From assembly GCA_031216125.1 (NCBI GenBank), contig CM062376.1, positions 11,904,001-11,968,000 of the forward strand: DNA of 64,000 bases, given 5' to 3'. This DNA is from Dalbergia cochinchinensis. Lineage: Eukaryota > Streptophyta > Magnoliopsida > Fabales > Fabaceae. A program made the position numbers and the translations under genes. Below are positions 1 through 11,690 of the stretch, in pieces (position 1 is the stretch's first letter; each line of letters opens with the position of its first letter). A model generated the notes under the pieces. It searched no databases. It was given only the letters and a program-made list of their open reading frames with translations, and had not been told where the DNA came from.

Positions 1-816
1 CAATGCACGTTTATGTTTCAAGCTTTGCATCTCATTTTATATTTCAAGTCATCACTAAACTCTAAGAATAAGAATAAAGATGCATTTCATCTTTTACTTT
101 GTGCTATCACTTTATTTTCTAAAGGACTATAAAATGAAATGCATAGCACGTTTATTCTATGTCATCACTTGAAACTTTAGAGCTCAAAGACTTGCCCATT
201 TCATCTTAAGAAAAGAATTAAATCAAGGAGGTATCTCCTTGAACATCATTCGGCCATGTGGTGTAAATGGCTCTAGGATGAGTTTCATTTAACTACAAGG
301 GCCTATAATGCATGTCTTAGAATTTTTCTAAGCTTTGATGCACTTAACCAAGGTTTTAAACATGTTTTCAAGTTTTGAATCATTGTCAAGAGCAAGCCGA
401 AATGGCTGCTGCCCTTGATGTTCCATGATGGGTTTTGGCAAAATAAACTTTGATTTTTCATGGCCTTGAAGTCCCAAAAAGGTTCCAAGAGAAACTAGCA
501 AGTTATATGGTTGAAAGAAAGGTTTTTCTCATGATTTTATGCCTTAAAGGTTTTCGGTTCTGCCTTAGTAATTCCAGCACCTTAAATTCTGTTTTGGGTG
601 GTCTAAATATGTTGTAATACCTTGCCAAGTATGTGATAATTGTTCTAGACTCTTTAATGCATTATTAGTGACTTTGTTTGCTTAATATGCGAATTCTAGA
701 ACTGTAAAGAATGGCAAAATGAGTTTACCTTGACCTTGATAAAATATTTAGAATCACATTAGATTATGTCTAGATGTGTGGGAGTGACTCATAATTGGCT
801 TAGGTATTAATTATTG
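1..816 (+). mobile_element. Family A LTR copy A2, left part
   Basis: This is the middle part of a plus-strand family A LTR that starts before the window. It is cut at 816 by the solo LTR A1 and resumes at 5924. The five bases TATTG at 812-816 are repeated directly after A1, so A1 is a later insertion into A2. The text is AT-rich LTR leader sequence without a supported reading frame. Confidence 0.8.
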
Positions 817-1299
817 TGTAACATCCTAATTTTTAACCCAATTCTCTAGAACATATTTAGGTTAATCATTAGTCTATTACTTCATAGTCTCCTTTTTACT
901 TTAAAATTACTTAGCGAAAATATGGGTAAATTTTTTTTTTTGAATAATAAAAGCAAAGTGAGAGCCGCGTAACCCGGTGAATGATGAAGCACATAAAGAA
1001 ATATAACAAATATCTCATAAGCATCACAACATAAGGCAGATAATGGCACATCATCAAGAAAACCGAACTGCATATATATATATATATAACACGATATGCC
1101 CACTTATAAGAAGCGGGACTTAGTTTGGTACAACATAGAACAAATACAACTGAAAAGAAGGTACATTAGAAAGGAAATTACTACAGAAAGTGAGAAGGGA
1201 AAACTCCCCTACCCAAGTGCATCTAAAACGGATAACCTCTATACAAGAGAAGGTTTATCCTCTCCTATGTGGTGTGTGCACTATTTCTACCCGTGAGCC

Positions 1300-1530
1300 T
1301 CAACTGCTAGGATCCCGTAAAGGATAGGGCGTATCCAATCTAAGGGCGAGGCACATCTGGAATTGGGCACGCTCAAAACTTGATCCTCGTCGCCGTATGG
1401 TGATGTCGGGTCGCCTATCAAACGTGAAATCACGAACAATGCATCGGCCCTCAAAAAGGTATAGCCCATGCTCCGAATCATGGTGCACTTCCCACGTCGG
1501 GGAATCCACAAAATCCACGAGCGTCGTCAT
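1300..1530 (-). pseudogene. LTR-borne ORF relic in A1
   Basis: This 76-codon minus-strand frame begins MTTLVDFVDSPTWEVHHD and matches the start of the LTR-borne ORF that is open in A3. After about 40 codons it loses similarity to the other copies, consistent with frameshifts, and it stops early. The start context matches the other copies: a pyrimidine-rich tract ending in CAG lies just upstream on the minus strand. No known protein family was recognised. I call it a relic because fewer than half of the usual 170 codons are present. Confidence 0.6.
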
Positions 1531-1936
1531 CTGAAGACGTGGCGGAAAGAAGAGATAGAGGGAGTGAGAATCTTGCTAAAGAATCTCAGTAGGGTAACCT
1601 CCTATCTAGGTGTCATCATCTACGTCCTCAGAAACCTTGGGTTTATTGTCTAAAATGAGTGAGCATGCATCAAATTCATTTTTAAGTTACTAAACGTAAT
1701 TAGCCAAGGTCCGCCTATTTTAGAATGAGTCTTGATGTTACGGATGCAGCATAATAAAGCATGAATGCATGAAGATGCATCAAGCATAAATCATTTAATC
1801 ATCATAGAAGAATCAATATCACGTAAGTGGCATAAAGTGGCATATACTTCTCATGTAAAACATCTTTCTATAACTTGTGTGACATTCCAAGCATTGTACT
1901 GTAACATGGGGATCACCCTAAAAGACAATCGATCTG

Positions 1937-1966
1937 GGGGTGCTCGGCCGAACCGGTGTCACCCAG
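1937..1966 (-). repeat. GC-rich LTR motif (core ACCGGTTCGGCCGAGCACC)
   Basis: One clear copy of the GC-rich motif seen in A1, A3, A7, A9 and A10. It stands out against the AT-rich LTR. More diverged GC-rich text with the recurring word CGTATCGCC follows at about 2100-2190. Confidence 0.7.
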
Positions 1967-1986
1967 AACGTGTCACATCTCTAGGT

Positions 1987-1998
1987 TATGAGCTCATA
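1987..1998. repeat. Conserved palindrome TATGAGCTCATA
   Basis: This perfect 12-bp palindrome lies beside a second inverted repeat of the form CTAGTCGTCACTAG. The pair is kept in eight or nine of the A LTRs in the window, at 6463, 10017, 14128, 25795, 35741 (one base altered), 45122, 51178 and 63239. Its role is unknown. A structural signal in the element RNA is one possibility. Confidence 0.75.
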
Positions 1999-4942
1999 CC
2001 TAACTAGTCGTCACTAGTTCTTACTTATCGATCCCGATAAGCGTAATCATAATAATAATCATAATCATAACAAAACGCATCCCACCGGCATCAAGTACAC
2101 GGTGAATATTGTCCTCTTGAGCGTTCGTATCGCCCGTCCCCTCAAGGATTTGTTTCTGGGGCGTTACGTATCGCCGTCCCCCAGAACGCGTTTTCACAGT
2201 ACTATGTCACATTAAAAACTCATGTACTTTCAAAACTTTCAAGGTTCTCAAGTTTATCAGAAATTCGGCAGCCTAACAGCAGCACACCGAATTTCTTCCA
2301 AACTTTCTTTATGCCACATTCATATCTTTACACAATCATTTATAATCATGTGTGTCATAAGCATCATCATCATATGCATCATAGGCATTGTAAAACATCG
2401 CACGCATCATAACGTGAGCATCAATAAATTAACATTGCATATCCTCATAAGAAATCATATGCCCAAGATATTCTCATAATAAAACATGTGATCACGTAAA
2501 ACACTAAAGTTTATTATGCCCTTACGCCTATGGTGTCTTATGCTTTGACCCTTATGAGCCTTAAACTTGAGGTATAATTATTCTGACATTCTCTATTAAC
2601 CTTTTATGCACCTATAGGTTCACAACTAATGATTTTTACTAATGTTTATGTTCAATGATGAATCTGGACAGCATCTTTCTTAAGGGCAAAATTACATCTT
2701 GGGATTACGGGGTTCTAGAAGCTACGTCTTAGACCCTTTTTTGGTTCCGTCTTCGCCTAAGGCGCTATAAATTAAATCTAAACCAATTGTGAGGTATTCC
2801 TAAGCCATTGAACTAATTATAAATCATATTTACTCCATTATAAGGGTGCTGTACAGAATCAGAAAATTCAATGTTCTAAGAGTTCTAGAATTACGTTTTT
2901 TTACGGTTTTCTAGTTACTAGTTTCTCTGTAAGCGCTAAAAATTCAATTCTAATCCAAATGTCACCAAGTTTTTCATGCCTAAACAATCCTAATCTGATT
3001 ATGTTCCCATTAAAACATTTTGGGCAGAATCCATAAAGAAATGGAGTTGAAACTATGTTAAATTCTAACTTTACGGTATTTCTAGTTACTAGTTTCTCTA
3101 TGGGTGCTAAAAATTCAATCCTATTCCAAATGTAACCAAATTTTTCATGAATAATCAATCCTAAACTGATTGTTATCATACTAAAACAGTTTTGGTATTA
3201 GGTATGAATGAATGGGTCAAAACTAGGTTGAAACACAACTTTACGGTTTTTCTATAAAGCTAGTTTCTTTCCTAACATACATAGAAAGGTTCCTACCTCA
3301 TCATAAGTAATTTTCACACATTCTAACACATCAAAACATCATCATTCAGTAGCAATCTCATCATGAAAGAACCGAAATATCAAGCCCCAAAAAGATGTAT
3401 AAATTGATGTTTCTAAAGCATCTAAATTGCTAGTTTCTCTTGGAATCATTTTAGGACTTCTAAAACTCTTTGCAAACCATTTTACTTCATCAAGAGGCTA
3501 AAAATAACCTTAGGTCAGCAACCAATTAAATTATCCTTTAGAAGAGGATTAACATCATAAATTTTGTTGGTCATGACTTTATAAAACTCATCAAGCTTAA
3601 AGAAAATCCTAGAACCTAGGTTGTTGGCCCTTGTAACTAGATGAAACTCACTCCAATCTCATCATCACTACATGGCCGAGATTATGCGTTCAAAGAATGC
3701 TTCCATAGTAGACTTTAACTTGAGATAAAATGGGCAAGTCTTTGAGCTCTAGGTCCTTAAGTTATGACATAAAGTAAACGTGCTATGCTTTTCATTTTTA
3801 ATCTTGCTTACAAAATAAAGTGATGACTTAACATAAATATGCAAGACTTGAAAGGTAAATATGCAAGGCATAAACTTAATCGTGAAACCTTGAATAAAAA
3901 TATGCAAGACATAAACTTAACCGTGCAAGCTTGAAGGTAAACATGCAAGCTCCAATTCTTTATTTTAGTGCTCTTCGCCCAGGAACAATCGACTTTAAGG
4001 TAGAAATAGAAAGGCATTCGAGAAATTAATTAAGTGATAATGCAAGTTCAATTCTTTATTTTAGTGCTCTAGGCCCAGCAACAATCGACTTTAAGGCCGA
4101 AATAGAAAGGCTTTGAGAATTAAATTAAGTGATGATGCAAGTTCCATTTTAATCTTTATGTTCTTAGGTGATAGCTTGAAAAGTAAAGATGCATAGCAAG
4201 AATGTAAATATGAGTGCAAGCATAAAATAAATTATGCAAGTTCATTTTATCTTTCTAGAGCTCTTAACAAGACTTTAGAGGAACTCAATGCTTAACCCAA
4301 ATGCATCCAACCAAGGTAAAGTAAAGCTAAGAGTTCTTAGAACTCAACATAATATTTTTAGAAAACCAAAACATAAAACTTGGAAAAACAAGGAAAAAGG
4401 CCGAAACTTCAGGAAGGAAAAAGGATCATTTTATAACTCTAGAGTCCATGATCTTGATGATATACTAACACCAACATCATGAGTCCTCATCATTGAGTCC
4501 TTAGAACCATTTTTGAAACATCATCAAGGTTAGAGTTCTCAAAAGTTCAAGAAAGGAAGAACTAGAAACATTTTTACTCAAGAACAAAGATCAAGCTTTA
4601 GAGTTTGTTTCAAGTGATGAACATCATCATGAAACTCTCATCATCAAGCTCTCATTTCTTTGAGCCTCAAGGCCCATGGCCGAAAATGGGAAAGAAAAAG
4701 GAGAATAAAAGAAGTTCTAAAAAGAATCAAGAGAAACTATGACCATAAAGCTAGAACAAGAACTTTAAAGAAAGAAATATTTGAAAGAAAATCCCTACTT
4801 GGTGTGATGATCTTGAAGATGGAAGAAGATGAAGAGCTTCAAGAACTTGAAGAACACAAGAGTTTTTGAGAGAAAAGAAAAGCTTTGGAGAGATCTAAGC
4901 TTTACAAATGAACTAAAGTAGTAAAATGTTCACCAAGGCAAG

Positions 4943-4952
4943 CTATATATAG
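4943..4952 (-). promoter_or_regulatory. TATA box of LTR A1
   Basis: The sequence CTATATATAG lies about 980 bp from the LTR start on the minus strand. A TATA-like word sits at the same place in A4, A5, A7, A8 and A9, about 1 kb into the LTR. It probably drives transcription of the element and sets a U3 of roughly 1 kb. Confidence 0.55.
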
Positions 4953-6549
4953 AGCCTTGAGTCATGAATGAGTGGAGAGGAAGAGGCCATGTAGTTGTCT
5001 TCTAGAATAAGGGAAGTATGTGGAGGAGAATGAATGAGAAGTTGTCTTGGAGACATGGCCAATTGTGTGCCACACATTCAAACAACATGTGATGCAAAGT
5101 GGAGGGAAAAGTGGAGCCATTTTTTGGGCAACCATGGGGGCAAAATCATCTCCTCTAATCATGGTTTAAAGGTGTGTTTAGGTGTGTTATGGATTAGACT
5201 TAGGATTAAGGGTTGTTATGTAGGTACTTTAAGTAAACTAGTTAGCTAATTAAGGCTATAATCCCATAGGTTAGAAGTGATCATGTAGGTTTAGTGGAGT
5301 CAAAAACTTTTATGACTAGTGATGTGAGTGTGACAACTTTTCTTGGAAATGGGGGCATGAATAGTGAAAATACTATTCATGGATACTTTTTCTTTAAAGA
5401 AAGAAAAGAATTTAGAAAAGGGTTTTTAAATTTCTTTAAACAATTCTAGGTTCCAATTAATTTTAAATAATGATTTTGGCTCTAGATTAATTATGGAAAT
5501 TAATTAACCTTTAATTAGAGCCTAATATTGCTTAGGTTTGCTTAATTATATCATTAAACTCAAACGGCACTATCCCGGGGGCAAAATCGTAATTTTGTAC
5601 AAAAACTGCCCGAGACCATCGGAACTTAAACAGACACTTTAAAATAGTTGAAAACGTTATTTTAAACCTTTAGGGAAAGTTTCGGGTTCGAATGGCATTT
5701 CTACCCACGTAGTATGCTATAGGGGTATTTTGGTCATTTTGACCCGAAACTGCAGAAAACACGATTTTTGTTTCGAAAGCACACAAAGACCATCCAATCC
5801 CCTTGAAACATTGAGTTGACCCTTCGAGGACTGCCGGGTCGGCTATCCTCGAATTCCGGGCAGAAAATGACCTCAGGGGCATTTTGGTCATTTTCTCTTA
5901 AACAGAAAAATCGGGGCGTTACATATTGCACCATAGAAAAAGTCGGATGCGAGAAAGGGCTTAAAACGCATTTTCTAGAACACGTAATTCATCAAATATG
6001 AACAACTACATAAAGCTGTCCAACCATAATTAATTAGGATTTAGAACTTAATGGATTATGGTAATGAGGTTAATCAATCCCATAAACATACTAGAAAGTA
6101 ATGGGAAAGTTTGAGGTTACCCGATTTAGGGATTTTTACCTTAAGGGATGATTATGTGCCTCTAAGTTTGATGATGAATTGATGTGTTAGCTCATGACGT
6201 GTATGGTGCCATGTGAACTATTATCCCTATGTGATAGCTTGTATTAACATGTTATTATTTCTTTAAAAGAACTTTGGAGATGCCGAGGTAGTAATTATGT
6301 GCTATGCATTAATTATGTGGCATCTTAAAGAAACATGTTAAACTTAGGATGACTTAGAACATAAGAATGTAATCCTTTGAAACCACCGAAACCCGTACTT
6401 AAAGTCGGGAAGTTGACTTATCCAAATGGGTAAAGTCTAGATGCTAGTGACGACTAGTGTGGTATGAGCTCATAACCTAGAGTTTTCTCAAAAGGGAGAA
6501 ATATTAGGGCGGCCCAGTTAAGTAAAGGTTCTTATGTCACCTAAGTAAC

Positions 6550-6657
6550 CCAGTTATATGATTTATGTTTCATGTACCAGTTATATGATTTATGTTCCAT
6601 GTACCAGTTATATGATTTACGTTCTACGTACCAAGCTGCATGATTTATGTCTATGAC
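6550..6657 (+). repeat. 27-bp tandem repeat in A2
   Basis: About four units with a 27-bp period, each around CAGTTATATGATTTATGTT. The first three are close to identical and the fourth is degenerate. A6 has a looser version of similar words at 25500-25690, so the expansion is probably specific to this LTR subfamily. Confidence 0.7.
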
Positions 6658-6890
6658 CTTAGTATAAAAGCCTATGTAACACAAGTTCCATGATAAAAAG
6701 AACGGATTCTCGGAAAAGGAGATTTTGGAAAACTCATATTGAACCTCCGTATGTCCATTATTTTATAAATAAACCCGAGATTCCTGGAGATGTATATGAT
6801 GACACCTAGGATAGAAGGAAAACCTTACTGAGTTTCTTTAGTAAGAATCTCACTCCCTCTATCTTTTCCTTTCCATTACGTCTTGAGCGA

Positions 6891-7396
6891 GATGGCGACC
6901 TTCGTCCTATTCATTGACACGCCACGGTGGGAGATCCACCATGACCCGAGCATGGGTCATTTCATTTTGAGGGCGATGTCATGCGTGCGCATCTTCATGT
7001 TTTTAGGACGGCCATTCGCACACCCTTGTACGATTATCGCTTCTCCCAAAGATCCCCTATGGTGACCCGCAATCTTTGAGCATGCACGCCACGACATGAG
7101 AGGAACTGCGGACCCACTCTGCCGGTTCGGCGGACGCGCGCGACGTGCCATCATCGCGGTACTCAAAGGAGGACCCGCCAGGATTCCCCATGGACCATGA
7201 GGGCTCGCCCCACTCCGCTCTGCGGCAGATAGGCGTGAGGAGACAATCACTTTCGGCGTCGGAGGGCTTCGGTGCGGACCATGACCCCGACGTGGGCGAC
7301 ACGCTCACCACAGGGCATGCTCACACTCGAGCCCGGCCTCGTGGATTGGCTACGTTCCTCCGTACCCGTGAGTCTGCTATGGAGATTGGAGGGTAG
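6891..7396 (+). pseudogene. LTR-borne ORF relic in A2
   Basis: It begins MATFVLFIDTPRWEIHHD, clearly the same reading frame as in A3. The words VRIFMFLGRPFAHP follow in frame, then a frameshift leads to a stop at 7063-7065 and similarity continues in other frames to about 7396. The downstream part is notably GC- and CpG-rich compared with the surrounding LTR. The start lies about 50 bp after the conserved hairpin and directly after a pyrimidine-rich tract. No known family was recognised. Confidence 0.65.
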
Positions 7397-9820
7397 TCCT
7401 TAGTGCACACACGTCACATAGTATGGATGATACCCCTTTTGTGTGTTGAGGTTATCCATCTTAGGTTGCACATGGGTAGGGATGCTTCTTTCCAGTTCTT
7501 TTCCATGTATTCTGTTTTCTGCCGTATTCATGTTACTATGTACTTGAAGAGTCCTGCCCTGTAGGGTAGGCATATTTTATCTATGAGGTATTTCAGTTAT
7601 GATGGATGTTCTGTTCGATGTTATGGTTTGGAGCCATTCCTATGTTATCGTTCCGTATACTATGATACCGACTCGTAAAGTTACGCGCGGCTTCTATTTT
7701 AAGTAACGATTTCAAAAAAAAAAAAAAGTTGGCTCGTATTTTCGTTAAGTCTATTTTCTCAAGAAGATGAACCATGCCAGCAAGTAACGACTAATATTTG
7801 GCCTAAGTACATACTAGTAGTATTGGGTCGAATATTAGGGTGTTACATTCTTGAACAAAAATGTTTCTAGTTCTTCCTTTCTTGAACTCTTGAGAACTTT
7901 AGCTTTGATGATGTTTTAAAATGGCTCTATGAACTCAATGATGAGGACTCATGATATTGGTGTTAATATATCATCAAGATCATGAACTCTAGAGTTTTAA
8001 AATGTTCCTTTTTCTTCTTGAAGATTTTAGCCATTTCCTTAGTTTTTCTAAGTTTCATGGTTCGATTCCTAAAAATATTATGTTGAGTTCTAAGAACTCT
8101 AGACTATATCATATCTTGGTTTAATGAGTTTGGGTTAAGGTTTAAGTTCCTTTAAAGTCTTGTTAAGAGCTCTAGAAAGATAAAATGAACTTGCATAATT
8201 TATCTTATGCTTGCACTCATGTTTACATTCTTATTGTGCACCTTTACTTTCAAGCTATCACCTAAGAACATAAAGATTAAAATGGAACTTGCATCTTCAC
8301 TTAACTTAATTCTCAAAGCCTTTCTATTTTGGCCTTAAAGTCGATTGTTGTTGGGCCAAGAGCACTAAAATAAAGAATTGAACCTTGCATTTTACTTTCA
8401 AGCTCGCACGTTTAAGTTCATGCTTTGCATTTTACTTTCGAGCTTGCACGTTTAAGTTTGTGCCTTGCATATTTATTTTACGTCATCACTTTATTTTGTA
8501 AGCAAGATTAAAAAATGAAGAGCATGAGCACGTTTATTTTATGTCATAACTTAAGAACCTAGAGCTCAAAGACTTGCCCATTTCATTCCAAGTTAAATTT
8601 GAATGTGGAACCATTCTTTGAATGCATATTTTCGGCCAAGTAGTGATGATGGACTTGCAATGAGTTTTCATCTAGCTACTAGGACCAATAGTCTATGTTT
8701 TAAGTTTTCCTTAAAGCTTTACAAAACTTTATAAGGTTATGTCATCATAAGTTGTGATTTTATTCTCTTTTAGGGGATGGAATATGTTTTGGTCAGTGAC
8801 CTAAGGCTTCTCTTAGCCTCTTGATGAATTAAAATGTTTTGAAAAGAGTTTTAGAAGTTCTAGATTGATTCCAAGAGAAACTAGTTAACTTATGTACCTA
8901 GAAATGTCAATTTAATTCTCTTATTGAGGAAAGATGTTTTCGGTTCTAATATGATGAGTGTTATGCTGTATGATGATGTTTTGATGTGTTGGAATGTGTG
9001 AAAATATCATATGATGATGTAGAAGCGATTCTATGCGTGATAGGTAAGAAACTAGCTAACTAGAAATACCGTAAAGCTAGAATTTAACACAGTTTTGACC
9101 CATTTGTTTTTGGAACTTATCCAAACTGTTTTAATGGGAACATAATCAGATTTAGATTGTTTAGACATGAAAAACTTGGTAACATTCGGATTAGAATTGA
9201 ATTCTAGCACCTATGGGAAAACTAGTAACTAGAAAACCGTAAAAATGCAAATATAGAACTCTTAGAACATTTAATTTTCTGGATTCTATCCAGCACCCTT
9301 ACAACATGATAAACATGATTAATAATTAGTCCTTAACCATAGGAATGTCTCATAATTGATTTAGATTTAATATATAGCGCCTTCGGTGAAGACGGAACCG
9401 AGAAAGGGTCTAAAACGTAAGTTCTAGAACCCCGTAAATACAAGTTAGAGATTCTGCCCTATGCTTTTCAGATTTAAGTATGAACATGAGGATTAGGAAT
9501 GATGATTAATTATGAGCCCTTAGGTGCATAAAGAGATGAACGACGGATGTAGAGAACTATATCTCAAGATTAAGACCCGTAAGGGTCAAAGCATAAGCTA
9601 CCGTAAGGGTAAGCGTTTGGATGTTTTATGATGATGCATGTAGTATGCAAAATGATGATGATGTTATTCATATGAGGAATTCATGAGGTTATATGTTTAT
9701 GTGGCATAAAGCAAATTTGGAAGGAAATTCGATTGTAATGCTTAGTTGTCTTTAATTCCCGACAAATTTGGGGACTTAAAGAGATTTTAAAAAAATTAAG
9801 GTACTAAGATGGGTTCTAGG

Positions 9821-10080
9821 ATGACACCGGTTCGGCCGAGCACCTCCATAGAACTCATGTGACATCGGTACCATTTTATACTCTTAGGTGACACCGGTTC
9901 GGCCGAGCACCCCTAAGAGTTTTGCCCCCTAACCCGTACTCAGATAGTCGGGATTTATGATTTATGATACGCTTACCGTTAAGTGGTAAGTAAGAACTAG
10001 TGACGACTAGTTAAGGTATGAGCTCATAACCTAGATGTATGACACGTTCTGGGTGACACCGGTTCGGCCGAGCACCCCCA
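9821..10080 (+). repeat. Three GC-rich LTR motifs in A3
   Basis: Copies of the motif with core ACCGGTTCGGCCGAGCACC lie at 9821-9850, 9888-9914 and 10052-10080. They flank the stretch holding the palindrome TATGAGCTCATA (10017-10028) and ACTAGTGACGACTAGT. Each motif can form a short hairpin with an outer GGTG/CACC stem and an inner CCG/CGG stem. Confidence 0.7.
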
Positions 10081-10421
10081 GTTCGATTGTCTTTTAGGGT
10101 GGCCCATGAGGAAGAGATGTTCCATAATTATGATTATGTCACTAAGTTTGTCCCATATGAATGTTACTATTGCCACTTTATGCCACTAAGTATGATGATG
10201 CTTGATGTTATGTTTTATGTATGTGATTAGGTAGTGCCATGCATACATCTTCTATTATGTTGCATTCATGACATTAAGATCATCCTAAAATGAATGGACC
10301 TTGGCTAAAGTATATTTTAAAGTTTAAAATGAACTTAATGCATGTTCAGTCATTTTGTACAATTAAACCCAAGGTTCCTGAGGACGTAGATGATGACACC
10401 TAGGTGGTAGGAGGCCCTACT

Positions 10422-10443
10422 GAGATTCTTTAGCAAGATTCTC
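10422..10443 (+). promoter_or_regulatory. Conserved hairpin upstream of the LTR ORF
   Basis: GAGATTCTT (10422-10430) and AAGATTCTC (10435-10443) form a nine-pair stem with one mismatch and the loop TAGC. All A copies keep it. Families B and C carry a similar GAGAAT...ATTCTC stem at the corresponding place. It is followed by a pyrimidine tract ending in CAG immediately before the ATG of the ORF. Confidence 0.5.
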
Positions 10444-10479
10444 ACTCCCTCTATCTCTTTCTTTCCATCACGTCTTCAG

Positions 10480-11013
10480 ATGGCGACGTTCGTAGTATTC
10501 GTGGACACGCCGACATGGGAGGTGCACCATGACCTGGACCACGGGTCATTCCATTTTGTGGGTCGATGCACGGTTAGAGTATTTATGTTCATGGGTCGAC
10601 CCTTCACTCCCCCTGTACATTCCCATCGTTTCTCCCCCGTCTCACCTTTTGGCGATGACCTGGTGTTCGAGAGCGCACGTCCCCTAGAGGAGAGGCTTCG
10701 CCGTACCCGACCATCCATGTCCGCCGCTCGAGACTACCCCGAGTATGTGCCCCATTGCCCGTCGTCTTTTTCGGAGACGGATCCTTCCGAGGATTCGGCA
10801 ACCCAGGTACCCTCCGAAGGATCTTCCCCCACCATACCCATGGACCTTGGGGAGGGTAGTGAGCCTTCTGTGACTCAGCCGAGGCTTGCACAACGACCGG
10901 AGATGAGGCCATGCTGTGGAGGTCACTTCCGAGCCCCGTCCCATCTATTCACGCCGGAGGAGCTTGCTCAGTTTCCTGGTTACGTACCACGCTCGAGGGA
11001 TAGTCGCCAGTAG
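10480..11013 (+). CDS. LTR-borne ORF, open copy (unknown function)
   Basis: This is an uninterrupted 177-codon frame inside LTR A3. It begins MATFVVFVDTPTWEVHHD; the recognisable blocks in order are VRVFMFMGRPF (about residues 32-42), HRFSPVSPFGDD (about 50-61), SETDPSED (about 97-104) and a C-terminal FTPEELAQFPGYVP before the stop. The middle is rich in Pro, Ser, Glu and Asp, suggesting disorder. There is no signal peptide or membrane segment. Eight other A LTRs in the window hold broken versions, and the C-terminal block and stop are recognisable in A9. I chose this ATG because it is shared by most copies and lies directly after a CAG-ended pyrimidine tract. The family was not recognised. 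It could be an LTR-encoded accessory protein, a captured host fragment, or a chance open frame in a conserved LTR segment. Translation is not shown. Confidence 0.5.
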   Translation: MATFVVFVDTPTWEVHHDLDHGSFHFVGRCTVRVFMFMGRPFTPPVHSHRFSPVSPFGDDLVFESARPLEERLRRTRPSMSAARDYPEYVPHCPSSFSETDPSEDSATQVPSEGSSPTIPMDLGEGSEPSVTQPRLAQRPEMRPCCGGHFRAPSHLFTPEELAQFPGYVPRSRDSRQ

Positions 11014-11690
11014 GAGGCTGTGGATGGCCCGGGTTAGAGCACACACCACTTGGATGGGGATAAACCTTCTTTTGTTTAAAGGTTACCCCATTAGATGCAC
11101 TCGGGTAGGAGAGTAGTTCATGTTTATGATTATGTTGTATTTCCTTCCTTGTATTTCTCTTGTACTAAATTAAGTCTCACACTTACAAGTGGGCAAGTTA
11201 TATATATATATGAGATGATATTCAGTGTTATTCATGGTGTGCCTTATGTTATGATGTTGTGAGACATTTGTTTTACTATACATGGTTTACCGCTTATCGC
11301 ATCACGTGGCTCTCACTTTTTATTTCAAAAAAAAATTACCCATATTTTTCCTCTAATTATTTCAAAGTAAAAATGAGACCTATGAAGTAACAGACTAATG
11401 ATTAACCTAAATATGTTCTAGAGTATTGGGTTAAAAAAATTAGGATGTTACACATGGAACACACAAATTTCACTTCTTTGGGCTGTAATGGACGAAATTA
11501 TTGATGCCATTATGCAGTTGAATTATTCCCAAAAGTTGCACTAAAACAAAATGCCAAAATGTCACCATAAGAGACATAATTCCTTAATTTCATACAACTT
11601 TGTCTAAAATGATTTTTCCTCCCTTATTTCTCCTGCAAAATTCCGCCAACTACCTCCTCATTTTGGCCAATTAGAAGCCTCAAAATCTTC

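Larger units (their letters stand above)
817..5923 (-). mobile_element. Solo LTR A1, family A (Tekay-like Ty3/gypsy)
   Basis: This is a complete 5107-bp LTR on the minus strand. Read on the plus strand it begins TGTAACATCC and ends GGGGCGTTACA, with the TG...CA ends typical of LTRs. It is flanked by a perfect 5-bp target-site duplication, TATTG (812-816 and 5924-5928). No internal retroelement sequence is attached, so it is a solo LTR, presumably left by recombination between the two LTRs of a full element. Assignment to the Tekay/Del chromoviruses is indirect: the related LTR A8 abuts a chromodomain-bearing integrase. In LTR order it holds a start region shared with other A copies, a TATA box, a long AT-rich leader, a palindrome block and an ORF relic close to its 3' end. 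Confidence 0.92.
5924..7847 (+). mobile_element. Family A LTR copy A2, right part
   Basis: This is the continuation of A2 after the A1 insertion, ending TATTAGGGTGTTACA at 7847. The last 60 bp (TATTGGGTCGAATATTAGGG...) match the terminus of A6, so A2 and A6 form a subfamily distinct from A1, A3 and A9, which end in TTAAAAATTAGGATGTTACA. It carries the palindrome block, a short tandem repeat, an ORF relic and an A-run (7712-7727) near the 3' end. It is inserted in A3; the matching left duplication lies outside the window. Confidence 0.85.
7848..11452 (+). mobile_element. Family A LTR copy A3, 3' part
   Basis: This is the 3' portion of a plus-strand A LTR ending TTAGGATGTTACA. Its first bases here match position about 1.4 kb of the complete LTR A9 (near 48985), so the missing 5' part lies before the window, split off by A2. 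It is very similar to A9 along its length, including three GC-rich motifs, the palindrome block, the ORF and the terminal A-run. It sits within A4. Confidence 0.85.

Noticed and set aside
4660..4869. Lys/Glu-rich small protein on the plus strand
   Set aside because: It is the purine-rich complement of the CT-rich leader of minus-strand LTR A1.
9821..10080. tRNA-type B box in the GC-rich motif
   Set aside because: GGTTCGGCCG only partly matches the B-box consensus, and no A box or tRNA fold lies upstream.
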